Positions 36,692 through 49,052 of a stretch of DNA of 64,000 bases are shown here, in pieces (position 1 is the stretch's first letter; every line of letters begins with the position of its first letter). The translations under genes and the position numbers were made by a program. This DNA comes from Tricholomella constricta (lineage: Eukaryota > Basidiomycota > Agaricomycetes > Agaricales > Lyophyllaceae): positions 372,001-436,000 of the forward strand of contig JAACJP010000024.1 of assembly GCA_013368375.1 (NCBI GenBank), read 5' to 3'. Below the pieces are notes generated by a model that saw only the letters and a program-made list of their open reading frames with translations, did not search any database and was not told the DNA's origin.

Positions 36692-37591
36692 CGCAAATAA
36701 AACCGACCCAAGTTGTGACCGACGCGTTTCGCGCACAACAATTTTTTGTACGGATGTTTGGTTATATTTGGCGGGAGCTTCGAAATTTCAACTGGAGAGG
36801 TAGAGGCATCACCCATAACAGTTCTATTAATTTACGACTCGACAACCCAACACCAAAAAAAGCACAACAACGATAATAGGACACTCTAAGTACATATGTA
36901 CGTGTGGGGAATTACAAGAAGGGGCCCAGGCCCGGCGCCCTAGTAGCGTGCGCCCAGCGTGGGACGGATGAGTAAACAGTGCAAAGGAGAACAGCGTAAG
37001 GCGAGAGCACGCTGATTAAGAAGACAGGATGCATGAGGAGAGGAGGAGGAAAATGGAAAGGGAGACGACAGCAGCAGGATGAGCATGTAGATGTAAGTAG
37101 GTGTGTCTATGTGTAGATGCTGAGAGTAGCTGTGAAATGAGGACGGTGGGCGGGGGCCGATGAGGGGGGTAGCGCATAAGATCGGATGGAGAGAGAGGCA
37201 ATGGTGGGCGGTGATGGTATATATGGACAGCGGCGCGCAAGAGCGGGCAGGCGGCGGGCGAGCGGTGGAATGGCAGGGTATGTGGGACAAAGTCGCATCA
37301 CAACGGTGTGGGATGGGAAACAGCGGAAGCGTGACGGGATTCGCGCTGGGTGGGATTGTTGGAGTCTCGCATGCCAATTAGGTTGGACGCGGATGCGTAA
37401 TGTAGAAATACAGCCGGCCATGCAACGACCATGGAGCGTGGGCAGAAAAGTTCAAGCAATATACAGGTAATAAGAATATCAGGCGAGTGTCGGATCAGAG
37501 CAGATCAGGGCGAGCATGGCAGGCGGGCACAAGGCGAGACATGATGATGAAGAGCAAAAACGTCTCTCCAAAGACGAAAGGTGGGCGACGT
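36692..37591. other. Intergenic region: mL38 promoter and FYVE-like gene 3' flank
   Basis: Both flanking genes are on the minus strand, so this should hold the mL38 promoter and the 3' UTR of the FYVE-like gene. The minus frame 36940-37377 reads as Pro/Ser/His-rich low-complexity sequence from a skewed strand and lacks a motif. I treat it as non-coding. Confidence 0.5.
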
Positions 37592-38929
37592 TTAAAAGGT
37601 CGACACCGTAAACGGGCTGCGGGCTATCACTATGGGTTCAGGATCGCGAGGGAAGCGGTATTGGAAGTCGCCGTCCTTGACTATAGGGCTCTCCTTGCGG
37701 GCTTGCTCGTCGCGCGCTTGCTGCTCTATTTCAAGTTCATACTGTGCTTTGGCACCAGGAACAGGAGGGCGGTAGCCAATGAGTGCGGGCTCCTGTTTAG
37801 GCTCCCAGCGTCCGCCGCCGGTTGCTTTGCAGAGAATGCTCGAGCGCCGGAGTGGGTAAGCGTCGAGTTCGCCATAGGAGCGATCGAGTTCAATGGGCAG
37901 AGTGAGATGAGAGGCACGGATGACAGTACGGCGAGTGCCATTGAGGCTAGATATGCTCGGAGTGGTACGCAGAGAGCGTGTTTTACGGGCGATGGGAACG
38001 GCAGTTGCGAGAAGGGATGCGGTGTCGGAGGCGGCCAGAGGGTGTTGGCTGGTGTGTGAGGACGCGTCGACACTGGAGGCGAGAGAAGAACTTCCACTGG
38101 TGGCGGGGGAAGCCGAGAGAGGTGATTTCAGCATCGATATGGGAGAAGACAGGAGGCGGGAGAGTGAAGGGCGGACGAGGTCTGGGGTACGGGGGGTAGA
38201 GGGATTGCCGTGGACCTGGTCCCAGCAGTCATCGCAGACGCGACACGATTCTATGGGGGAGATGGGGGAGGCATAGGTGGAGAGTGGGACATTGCGGGGC
38301 GGGTGGAGAAAGGAGAGGTTGGAGGTGTCAAGGAGCGGGGTGGAGCGGCTTGTGCACGAGGCGCAGAATACTCCACCGCATTTGCGACAGTGCTAATGAG
38401 ACGGTGAGCTGAGTAAGGACGAAGTGGGGCTGCAGATACTCACATGTCTTCGCTCAAAGACGGAGAACCGGACAGGGCAATAGAGATTGTCACATCTCGA
38501 GGCCAGAGAGTCGGGCTGTCGGGATGAAAAATGGGTACGCGTCTCGGGTAGAGTGAGACCTAGGGTACATACCTTCCAGAGATGTCTGGGCAGGAGGACA
38601 GCGAGATGCTCGTTTGTGCGCTCAGGGACGCTGTGGATGCTGGAGGAAGAGGACGAGGGCAGGCTGTGTGTGAGGGAGGGAAGAGGTGAGTAGCAGTACT
38701 CGGGGGACGCTGTGGACGGAGAATGAGCGGGGGAGCGGGCCGCGACGGCTGCCTGCTCACGGGAGGGGGACGGGGGGCAGGCGCGGGGCTCGGGTGGGCG
38801 GTGGACGTCGGGGATGAGGACGACGGGGCGAGAGGCGGTGAGGGCAGACATTGGGACGGGGGATTCCTCGGTCACGTCGACGATCGTTATATTCGCCACC
38901 AACCTAACCGTGTGGGAACAATCGCCCAT
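37592..38929 (-). CDS. FYVE-like zinc-finger protein, variant finger
   Basis: FYVE fingers bind PI3P on endosomal membranes. The first exon starts at 38929 (MGDCSHTVRL) or at the in-frame ATG 38852 (MSALTASRPV); the N-terminus is Ser/Pro-rich. The finger reads RCDNLYCPVRFSVFERRH-HCRKCGGVFCASC, with RHHCRKCG split by an intron (38447-38396). It continues over about 40 residues to CRVCDDCWDQV. The first cysteine pair is spaced C-x4-C rather than C-x2-C, the WxxD motif is not visible, and the last pair is displaced. The downstream exon (about 38140-37592) is Ser-rich and ends with SPFTVSTF. A basic patch plus CG is kept, so membrane phosphoinositide binding is possible but not assured. Confidence 0.82.
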
Positions 38930-41900
38930 CCAGATCTCAGATCCCGATCACTGTCCCCATTAGTCGTATCATCGGAAGAACCCCCGGAGCATTAGCACAC
39001 CGTCCACTCCATCCTCGCTGCCCTCCACTCCTCGCCCACGGCCCGCCCTTCCCTGGCAACCGCATCCTCGCTTTTCCCCCGCGGCCCTTGCCAGAATTAT
39101 ACACGTCCACCTGTCCAACTCTAAAATTCTTTGCATCCCATGTGCCCCCCCAACCCCCCTTCACGCCACATTCTTCTTCCACATGAATACCAAAACTGCC
39201 TCCACAGGCTAATATCAACTCCGCATCAAACATCAAAATGCGATCCACAAATATCCTCAGCCACGTCCCTCGTCCACCGATTAGGCAACCAATGCCCCTG
39301 AACTGGTTTCGCCTCTGCTAGCGTAGCTATTACTAAACCATTTACTCCCGGCCCGGTCCCATATGTTTTTCTTTTCCGGTCTCGTGAATCCTACCTTTTT
39401 TTTTCCTGCTTATGGTTGGTCCAGGGATGGCCATGCGATGCCGCTGTCCTCTGCCGCTGCCCCACCCGTGCACAGAGACGACAACCCCCAGGGCCCGCCA
39501 TAGCGTCTATCAGTATGGTAACCACTGTCACGACGCTCTGACACCCACAATTATATATTCCATCAAGCTCATTTGAATGCTCTGACACCCAGCTTCAAGG
39601 TCCGCACTTGAACCTGCCTGGTTCTAACCCCACTGCGCCAGTTTCTTGCAACGTCAGCCAGGCAGAGCAATCCATATCACCATTGCAAGCCTTCGCCGTC
39701 CATGCTCTCCGCCCGCCCTGACGTGCCCACCCTCAAAACGTCATCCAAATTTCAAGTCCGTCCTATTTTCGGTTCAAATCCAGGTCGGCAGCGGTGTCGT
39801 AACCGCCATGCCCGCCATGTACCGTGCTAACCCTCCTTGGCTCCTCTCCCCGACGGACCGCCTGTGCTGTATATTATTTGCATTTGGAGCTGGCCCTGCC
39901 TCGACCGCTGAACTGTCCTTACGGGGAATGTATGCATTTTGGAGCACTCATCAGGGATGGACAGATAAGGACATCATTGATATCTTATCTCAAATTGCTA
40001 CTCTCCGCTACTACTACTACCTTGTGCCTATGAATTCACGAGATGTCCATTTCTTCTGCTCAATGACTACTAAGAGCTGACCACCGCTCCTCACCATATG
40101 TTATTATCGGCATTGGTGCGGTACGTATGTTTTCCCAGAATCTCCATACTGAAATATACGGCCCCAAGCAAGCAAGTGCAAACCATATGCACACGTCCGT
40201 TCATAGCCCCAACCCATCGAGCGGGTCACCCACCTCCGCCGGCCAGGGCATGCCAAAAACTCTTATTCGATATTCGTCCACGTCACTCATTCACTACTCG
40301 TAGCACCTACCTACCTAAACGCGGCAAGATGAAATAAACCACAACCACCTGAGCATCGACAAGCCTCGAGGCTCCCCTAGGACGACGAAGATCCCTCCTG
40401 CGGGTTCCTCTGCGTTATGATTCTGAGTCTTCCGCTGCTGTCGCAGACTTAGGCAAAACACCCCCATCGCGGATCACCATTGACAATCGCTCTGATCAGT
40501 ACTACGTATACTGATCGCCTCGTGGCAAAAATCCAATTCTAAACTCAAACAGTAGACGCTCGTGCATTCGGGAAAAAAGAGGCAGAGATAGAGGCGGTGG
40601 ATCTCGATCGTCCACACTCGCACTCGCTCCCCGATCTGGTAGTGGCGGCGCGATGCCTATTTGAGACCACGCCCATGCGTCCAGACTCGCGCTGGGACTT
40701 GGCGGCAACTCGCTACTGAATGTGAGGGCGCTGGGCATTGCGGTGGACCTGGTTGGGGGCTTAGCGCATGACGATCGTGCGTTCAACGTTGGATATGCCC
40801 TATGAAATACGTAGATGAGACATGGAGGCAGGCACGCTCCCGCTGCCTGGGCGTCGCTGTCTGTCTACCGCGCGAATATTCAATTTCCTTGGGACCATTG
40901 ACGGTTGAGCTCCTGCTCGAGCCAAGCGTTGGATTGTCAATTGCGTGGAGCGCGAAGTTTTCAAAGCAGTTGGTCGTTTCACTTTTTCTGAAAGCAAATT
41001 GATTTCTCGATGGAGCTGCTGCTCCAGGGTTTTCCGGCGTACGCTGAGGTAGGTAATGTATTCCAATGGACTGTACAAGTGTACACTACTATACATAGAG
41101 CTCGGGTGTGAACTTGAAATTGCCTGTGTTATGCTTGATATGGCCCGCTGAAGTGAACGCGATTGTAGTCAGCATCTGAACGTAAGGACACGGAGGCGTA
41201 AATGTATAGGCGGCTCGTGAGCGCTGTGCTGGATGTACTGTGTTATAATTATCATCGTGCAGTCGGATACTAGCAATGATTAGCCGTGCAAATCATACAA
41301 CTCCCACTCGTGACGAGCAGCATCTTCTCATCATCTGGATACATATACATATGTTAATCACCAAAAAATCATTGTAGCCGGACGCTCAAGCGCATATGCC
41401 CACCTTGCTGAAGTCGCGCGTGCACATTTCGAAGCCATTTGGCGCGTCGGGTATAACATTGTCGGTTAATGAATGACGATGAGTGCAGACCGCGTCCATC
41501 GGTAGACTCGACTCGGGATCAGTCGTTGCACGCCGCGAGTCGCACGACCAGAATTTCCACAACAGAAGTAGTGCCGGGCTGACTTTGGACCGAGTATCAT
41601 GTGCTCAAAGCGCTTCGTCTAAGTGGATGTGTGGTTGGGGATGCGCGTCGCGTACCTCTTCATCTAGTTCCACATCGCCAGGTCATCTGCAGCCCCAGTG
41701 CAGCAGCCTAGTAGCGCCATAGCTCCTTGTGGGTCGAAAGGAGACCCACGGAAGACGACAAACACCCCCGTTAGATGACAAAAAAATTCTGGACGACCTT
41801 CGCGGCCTTGACAGCTGTCCCGACAATGCATGGTGAGGGGATGTGGAACACAGGAAGACGAAGCTCGGAAACGAGGCCAAATGGACCAATACGGGTTCCA

Positions 41901-44015
41901 TTGAGGCTCTCCTCTCCTTATCGATATCGATACAGAAGGCCCAGAATCCACCAGGATCAGGCAGAAAAACATTCCTCGAGACTGGAGGGTCCGCGCATCT
42001 AACTCCAGGGTCGAGGAAGGGCAGACTACGGGACAATCGATGGTAACTTTGCTTACACCACACCTTTAGATGATCATCGATCTGGGTGGGTATCGGGTCT
42101 TAAGGACACCAATCACCTTACATCCATTGGCATTTGGGTTGAAATCAGCCTTGTCTATTCTGTACATATGGAATCGGCTGGAATCGGGTGGCTCCAGGCG
42201 GCCGGTCGAGGGTACGATGCGGGGTTAATGGGTTCCTCGGCACACCCGACTCGGACTTCTCATTGCAGATCATCGCTCGGGCAAGGGCTATCATGGTTTG
42301 CACTAGAATGTACTGTCTCCTGATCGCCAGAAAAGAGAGGAGGGGGGACTAGGGGGGACTTCGCTGTGATACGATATGTTCCAAAATCATGATTTCGCAA
42401 TTGTACTTTCACGGGATATCGGACGGGCACCAAAAACGGTAATTTTCGATCATAAATTTTTGAGAGAGAGCCTTTTGCAAAGAGGCGCTCTTTGAGAATT
42501 TTAGTAAATTTTAGTTGAGACCCCCTTCCGTCCAGCGGCTAGCCGCACGTCCTTATCACCTCCGCCAGACTGAAATTTCTGGTAGCCCAGACATCTTGGA
42601 CCAAGTTGGCAGTTCTGTTCTTTTAGACAAGATGGACAAAGTACCCCAGTTTCCGTACTTCACTGGAACGTAGTCCCCCCTCCTGAAGGAGGTGCATCGT
42701 CGCAGGTAACTTGTAGCATGCGGGATTTTTATCATTCTCGTCCTTGTGATGGCGGAATGTTGCGTTAACGTGTCAATAATCATATCCGAAAGTCGTAGTT
42801 TAGATTGGCCTAAAATCAGAATATGCGCCCTACATATCGTCTTTCCCACTCGCACCTCCTTATCCGTGAACGGCGGCACATAACCGTCTGTATGAGGTGG
42901 CGGAAAGTGACTTCTAAGTGCGATCGGAAGTACGATAATCGCGATAAGTTGAATTCGAAAGTTCCTCGTTCCAGAAATCCTTCATCATGATGCATGAGTG
43001 CTGATCGTCGACAAGCGCGACGAGAAGATGAAGAGGTATATTGACATTTCCAGCCTTCTACTCCAAGCGGCGCTGAACAGCGGCATTAAACTTTGAGGGT
43101 GCAGTACACTGACTGTGGGAGGCTATGGGACCAAGGTCCAGAGCAGCAAACAGCATCAATGAGGAGAATAGAAGCCGAAGCATCGAAGGTGACGACATGT
43201 GCCTATGTGCCTTATTCCAATTGTCCCTGAGGATTACTGGCATTTGACGTTACTCGATGGAGTCTTCAAAAGGATAAAGCATTCTATGCAAGTATATGCT
43301 CGCAGGACACACAAGGGTACAAGGGCAAATTGATGAGTGTTCGCCTTGACGTTGTTGCTCACCTCTAAGCGCCCACCGCCCAAGGATATGAATACCCAAT
43401 GTCGATTCAACTCCCGAGGGTGATGGATCAAATATCTTCCTAGAAAGCGAGTCCCAGGAGATATGCCAATCTTAACAAGGTTGATCACCACGTTTTGATG
43501 AGTAGATTGAAGGCAGCTTGCAATAGCTAATGCCAGGAGAACTAGCCTGACTAATGCATGGATGGATGGATGTATTACCCGCAGCGGTCCCTGGCGTTCC
43601 CAGCATCATTCATGTAATGAAACCGCGAAATCCCGCAAGTGTAGATACTACATAAGCTCATTTGAGCGGTCAAGACGATACGTATGTCGCCCGTTGCTGG
43701 ACCGTAAGTACCTGCATGAGTGGTCGTCCGCTGTGCAGATAATCTAAACTGTAAATACACATCCTATCAGTACTTTCTTACTCGAACCCCAGTATCACCG
43801 CGACGGTGGTCAAGTTGTAACAAACTTCTCCCTCACGTCGCCCAAGGTTCCCAAATGGACGAAGAATGTACCCATGAGGAGTGGCGCATCGCGCAAGTGT
43901 GCAACACCCGAGGTGTTCGTGGAATATTTTTAGCCTTCTGCCCCCATGTAGGGTTCAGTAAGTAACGTCAAAGCTAGATGCGCCCGGTATCCCTGACAGT
44001 TCTAAACAGCAAAGA
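38930..44015. other. 5-kb gene desert
   Basis: I find no gene with recognisable features. The plus frame 39646-40080 and the minus frames 40502-40786, 40800-41096 and 41664-42063 were examined. The 40.5-41.1 kb minus pair has some coding flavour (a helical LEQQLHREINLLSEK stretch, then a Pro/Ser-rich frame) but no consistent splice model. Other items: a direct repeat of gctctgacaccca at 39536-39547 and 39579-39591, an AT-rich block with a 7-bp hairpin at 42478-42494, G-rich runs near 42340-42357, and a (TGGA)n tract with a shared 17-mer at 43558-43591. Confidence 0.45.
43558..43591. repeat. (TGGA)n tract plus shared 17-mer, copy 1
   Basis: Tetranucleotide atggatggatggatg is followed by ttacccgcagcggtccc. 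The same 17-mer next to the same microsatellite occurs at 54106-54143. On the minus strand it reads as a unique sequence ending in an (ATCC)n tail, as at the 3' end of a LINE or SINE. Confidence 0.6.
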
Positions 44016-46254
44016 TCAACTTCTAGGCAATAACAGTTCCCAAGATTTACTCCACACCCAATACCGTTCCATAACGCCAAGCAACATCCCATAACCAACC
44101 TCGTCCAGTTCGAACATGCCATCATGACGATATACGTCGCTCAACTCCAAGATACCCTGCGGCACCGACAACGCGCCCTGGTCACTGTCGACGTCCTCTC
44201 TGAGCTGTCCGGCGGCATTGACACCGACTTCAACATCAATATCAACGCCCACGTCAAACCTCTCGTCAGCATGACTATTATTACGCGCTTCATCCCTGCC
44301 GATTGCTCCATGTGTACTGGGAGCTTCAGCGTTTTCCCTTTCTGCGCCATTCAGTCCCACCCCTGGCACCGTCTGCCTCTCTACGCTCGGGTCATTAGCT
44401 CTATCAGCTGAAGCAGTTGTCCATCGACCCTCGATCCCGTGCACAGAGGTCGAAGTGCTTTTATTTTGATGCTGAAAAGGGTTTGAACCCGGTCTCTTGC
44501 AACGTGTAATGAGCCTAAAGAGTGCGTCCGATACTCCCTCACTCAATAGCCGCTCTTCCCTTCCCTGAGCATCGTCCTTCCGCTCTACTACCGCGTCACC
44601 AGCTTCTTTTTCGGTGTCATTCCCGTCCCTACTCCCAGGTATGATTGAAACCGTCACCGACTGGGACACGAGGGAAGCTGCGCCAGAGGACTCGCCAAAG
44701 AGTGTATGAAGCACAGCGCACAGATACCAGAACGAGTCCTTCGTTGCGAGCTTCTTCACACGATCAGGTCGCGTTCGGTGGCATTGTTTGGTGACAACGT
44801 CAACGCCACGATTGGGGCCGGGTGAGGTACCAATACCAGTTGCAGGAGCAGCAGGTAAAAGCCGGTCAATCTCCCGCACAGTTTCGAGGATCAATGTGGC
44901 CCGCAAGGTGTGGGATACCAAAGATGGTTTAGCTAGTGATGAGAATGATTGAAGTTGACTGTCAAGAAAACAAAAGATCGTCCTGAAGAGGGATAGCATG
45001 TTTGTGCGGATGTCAACTTGAAGGATTTCGTGTGGAGCACCCGGCGGCTTCACGCTTCCCGCCGTTGAGGAAGACGTAGCGACGCCTATGCCGCCGGGGA
45101 CAGGAAGGAACAGCGAACTGAGGTACATTTCAGATCTGAAACTAAAAGCATGGATTAGTGGCTGTAGGACAAGGGTTGTCGTTCTGTCAAGGAGTGTGAC
45201 GATAGGCTTGGCCGAGTCCTGTGCTGCTGATGGTAACGGCGCGAGCAAAGGTACGACCACGGCCAGCACATGATACAAGGCGAGTTCCAGGTATTCCAAA
45301 GTATGAGGATTAGAAAAGGCGTTGGGCGGATTCAAAATGTTGTCCAGTTCTCGGGCGACGGCGTCAACGGTTCGTAAACTAACAGATAGAAGGAGGTCCA
45401 GCTCTACTGCAGGCAATGACGTCAATCGAAGAAAATTATCAAGAGCAGAGAACAGGGAATCCGGGGGTGCCATCCTGGGTACGTCTATTCCTAGGCGGGG
45501 GGAAAGTTCTTCCAAAACGGCTTTCAAATTGATGCGTGGGTGCGCGTCCGGTCGTTTCTCAGAAGACGAGGCTGTGGGCAATGGTACGAACTTTTTCTTC
45601 GACCTTTTTTTCGCGGGCGCAGGTTGTAATTGTTCCGAGCTGGCGTTCAGCGCCGCTGCAGGCATGGGCACTGCATTTTCCAGAGCAAGTGATCCTACGA
45701 GAAATAATCGTCAGCTCCACGTGGAGGTGCATAACTTAGTTTAAGTATCGGCGAACGTATTCTCTCGGCCTCATATTTTTCCTTGAGCAGTGCAAGATCA
45801 CGTTCCAATGAAAGGGCGAAATCTCGCCATGAACTTTTCGAGGCAAGGTCTGGAGATGATGGTGGAAACTTCGACCTCAGTTCCAGGACATATGCTATGG
45901 CTTATCAGCGGCAACAAAGACGTTCCGGAGGCTATACCTACTTGAGAAGGACTGAGAGAGCGGCTTGAATTTTAGCGCAGCAAGAGCCTGTGAGGTAAAA
46001 TTGCTCTCCGTTAGCCTCGATCATGAACTTGGGTACGGATGCAACGGACAACTGCCAGACGAATTCGATCGGCGTCGGAGGCCATGTGGCTAACGGAGAG
46101 GTCGAGACTGCAGGTTGATCGATATATGTGTCGTCTGCACAGTCCTTGCGTGTCACCGTGACCGTTGCAATTTGGCTGCCGTCAGTCGGCGTTCGCTAAT
46201 TTAAAATCTTGTCACAATCGCGTCCCGTCACAAAAGTTAACGCTCACACTCTCA
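44016..46254 (-). CDS. Helical protein, possible Mei4-like meiotic recombination factor
   Basis: No family is certain. Exons run from about 46190 (a first exon holding the ATG near 46254-46249 is a guess). They encode PIEFVWQLSVASVPKFMIEA and CCAKIQAALSVLL, then an exon with SSWRDFALSLERDLALLKEKY. A large exon (45671-44016) has ESLFSALDNFLRL-like helices, LDLLLSVSLRTVDAVARELD, DSFWYLCAVLHTLFGES and a C-terminal MLLGVMERYWVWSKSWELLL. The order of a KIQAALSVLL-like helix, a conserved SW-R element with an LE-L coil, an internal FWYL/VL-L helix and a hydrophobic C-terminus resembles Mei4, a partner of Rec114 in meiotic double-strand break formation. That resemblance is from memory of the family and is weak. 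An acidic, Asp/Val-rich disordered part precedes the last helix. Confidence 0.6.
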
Positions 46255-46579
46255 TGCACGTTGTGTTGAGTCTAAGGTGAGCATTTCATTCACGTATACG
46301 AAGGTATCATCCAGCCATTACAGTAGCGCATGAACATAGTAGGAGTGGCGTTGCAAGGCAAGAGAAATAATGAACCGATGACGGGCAATAATAAACTGCA
46401 CAGCGACTTCAGGTTGTCGCGTCAGGGAGGCATGTCCAAATGTATATAGTCTCCTTCCAGATACTCTCGTTCACTAAATAACTCAACAGGTGATGATATC
46501 AAGTCGCTGCATCTGCGAAAGGAACATGGACTTGTCCGTCAGGAATCGCCAACATTCGTGCGAGACACGAAACAGACCT

Positions 46580-48778
46580 TCAAAGCATATAGCCGTGCCC
46601 CGAATCACGACGTCTTTCGATATCGTTATGTCGCATGATTGGTGACTCCTCCAGCAGATGATGGGACGGTGGAATCGTGGAACGTGATGCCATTGGTGAG
46701 TCCATGATACGTCGTGCTTTCGACCCCTCTCCAGACCTGACGCGTCTAATGGGCGACTCGTCATCAGGATAGGACCTGTCATACCCACCATGTCCACATC
46801 TGCTATCGTCGAGGGCTGAGGAAAGAGTACCAGCTCCCCCAAAGTCCTTACTACCGAGACTACGCCCAGCACCCGCTTTAGATGGAGTCTGGAAAAGGCC
46901 GTTCGCGCGTGACGACCAAACATTATTCTTGGGGGTCGCAAATGGAGCGCCGAACTTGATACCTCGAGAGGGAGTGGAGGTGGGATCAAATGGCGATTCG
47001 TCATAAGGGTGCCCATAATTGTCAAATGGGCCAGGGGTGTTGGTAGTGTAGATTTCGACGTCTTGGGCTGGATGTTGAGGCGTAGATGGCCTGTGCCTCG
47101 ATGATCCCACCCAAGAAGACCCAGACGACAGACCAGGCTCGTAATCAGTACCTCGAGTCCGGGGTGGAGTCCGCGGCATCCTAGGTGTGTCCCATGCCAT
47201 GGGTGAGTCTTGCAATGACGAGGGTTGGAAGAACGACGCATCGAAGGAAGGGCTCACGCGAGGTCGGTCATCAGTAGGAGCAAACGTCGGTTCACTTGAT
47301 AATTCCGGTTCTGAGTAGGGCGACCTGCGAGAGGCCTCGCACTCATGGCAGAACCACGGATCCTCTTCCTTTCCTAGCTGGGCGATATCTTTGATCCCAA
47401 TGCACTGTAAGTGATACCACGTCTCGCACCCGTCGCACTGAACAAGTTCCCGCCCATCGTCCCTCCCGTTGCAGATGCACAGAACCTCGTCGTCACTCTC
47501 ATCGTCAACCTGCTGCCTCTGTCTCTTCTGCTGCCGAAAAGACAAAGTCCTGACACTCTTCTTCGACATTAAGGCAGCACGCGCATCTGCGGGATCGGTG
47601 GGAAAGAACGCACTTTTCCTCCTCACTTGAAATCGTGAACCACCGAGATTTTCAGGCAGTGGAACCATCTTGCCCCGGCCCCTCCTCGCCGATGATGCCT
47701 CACTAAGCAACATGTTCCACTCTTGCGAATCATCCTCGTCCTCGTCGTCCGATTCACGATCTAAGAACCTTTCTATCCACTTCATCTTTTCGGCCTCCTG
47801 CGCCTTCAACTCCTCCGCCCTCTCTTCCGTCCTTAAACGCCATGGGAACTCTGCATCAGGCCAATTGGGCTTCTCTGGGAGATCTCCTCTAGCAGCAGCG
47901 GCAAGAGCCAGCGCTTTCTTCTCTCTCGCCGTCAATTCGCCCTTCTTCTTTCGTCGCGCAGCGCCTTTCTTTTTCGATGGGCTTCCTCCCTCAACCATGG
48001 AAGGGTCCTCGCCTTCAGCGGGGATGTCTAAAAGAACACGACCTCGACCTTCAAGCTCGACTGGGTGGAGCTTTGCCGATCCGTCACCATTCATGCGTTC
48101 GCGGAAGGCAGCGAGTCTCTTGTGCTTCCTGATTTCCTTCTCCGTCGGCGGAGCTGGCTCCTCGGCGCGCTCGAGCGCTGATACGATATTGGATGGCCCC
48201 GCAGATCCAGGACTCGCCAGAAGCATTGGCTGTGGTTGGCGGACCCAATCGGCAGTCCTCTACACAGATGTTCAGTGGAGGCAGGATAGGATAAGAGATG
48301 TGCGTACATAACGACCATATCCACCTGCCATGAGAGACTCTTCAAAACTCTCCTCGGACGTCTCTTGAAACAATTTCAACCGCCGCCCCTTGATTGGACT
48401 TTCCATAATACCGACGACAGTACTCTCATCCTCTGCAAGAGGGGTCGAATCTGCCTCCGAAAAGGTCCGCTTTGACCGTTTCAGGTATTCTGGCCGGCGA
48501 CTCTCGGCTTCTCGAATGTGGATTAATCTGTCTTGCATTGCAGCTTGGCGGATGCGTTCCATCTCGCCTCCTGCAGCAGGCCTGGGAGGCGATCGAGGCG
48601 GGCTAGAGCCATGGGGTAGCGACGCAGTGGGCAGGTCGGAATGGGAATGGGCCATAGTTGACGGTGAAAAGGTGTCGTCGACCTGTATTGGACGAGGTTC
48701 TGGGGTATAAGAATGTGGTCGGGAACGCTTTGTGGCTTTGGATTTAGTGGCTTGATCGGCCATAGACAACTTTGCCAT
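46580..48778 (-). CDS. PHD-finger chromatin protein
   Basis: Nuclear protein with a single PHD finger, a reader of histone H3 tails. The start is taken at 48778 (MAKLSMADQATK); the frame stays open to 48970. The N-terminus is Ser/Pro-rich and basic. Exon 2 (about 48258-46580) contains EKEIRKHKRLAAFRERMNGD, a Lys-rich stretch, EAEFPWRLRTEERAEELKAQ-like helices and an acidic DRESDDEDEDD. The PHD finger follows: VLCICNGRDDGRELVQCDG, CETWYHLQCIGI and WFCHECEA (Cys4-His-Cys3 order, about 47495-47330). A long disordered Ser/Pro tail follows with repeated TPxR and FxTPSKAG words and ends GHGYML. The finger resembles those of Cti6/Bye1-type fungal regulators, but no other domain settles which. Confidence is high for PHD, low for the role. 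Confidence 0.87.
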
Positions 48779-49052
48779 GAAGGGGGAGGATAATTGTAAA
48801 GAGCGAAATTCAGAAGGAGAAGAGGGGGAAATATGGTGTGCTGGAGCAAGTGTCGATGAGGGAGTTTCAAATGTCGCACTACGAGAAGAGGCTTGATCAA
48901 CGAAAGAAGAATGTAAGTGAACTGATAGCGTACAATGTCTGTTTACCTCTCGGCGTAGACAGTCCTCCACGAGAAGAATGATGGCTGGTTAAAAATCAGT
49001 CACAAGTGCAAGCTCGACCCAACTGAAAGAACAAACTTAATGTGATGAGGAG

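Noticed and set aside
36940..37377. Minus-strand frame rich in Pro, Ser, His and Cys
   Set aside because: Composition reflects a purine/pyrimidine-skewed 3' flank of the FYVE-like gene; no domain, no good start context.
39765..39785. ggttcaaatcc resembling a tRNA B box
   Set aside because: The flanking bases do not form a T stem, and no acceptor or anticodon stem can be drawn around it.
40502..41096. Two minus-strand frames with a short helical stretch (LEQQLHREINLLSEK) and a Pro/Ser-rich frame
   Set aside because: They could be exons of a small gene, but the frames cannot be joined with convincing splice sites and no family is recognised.
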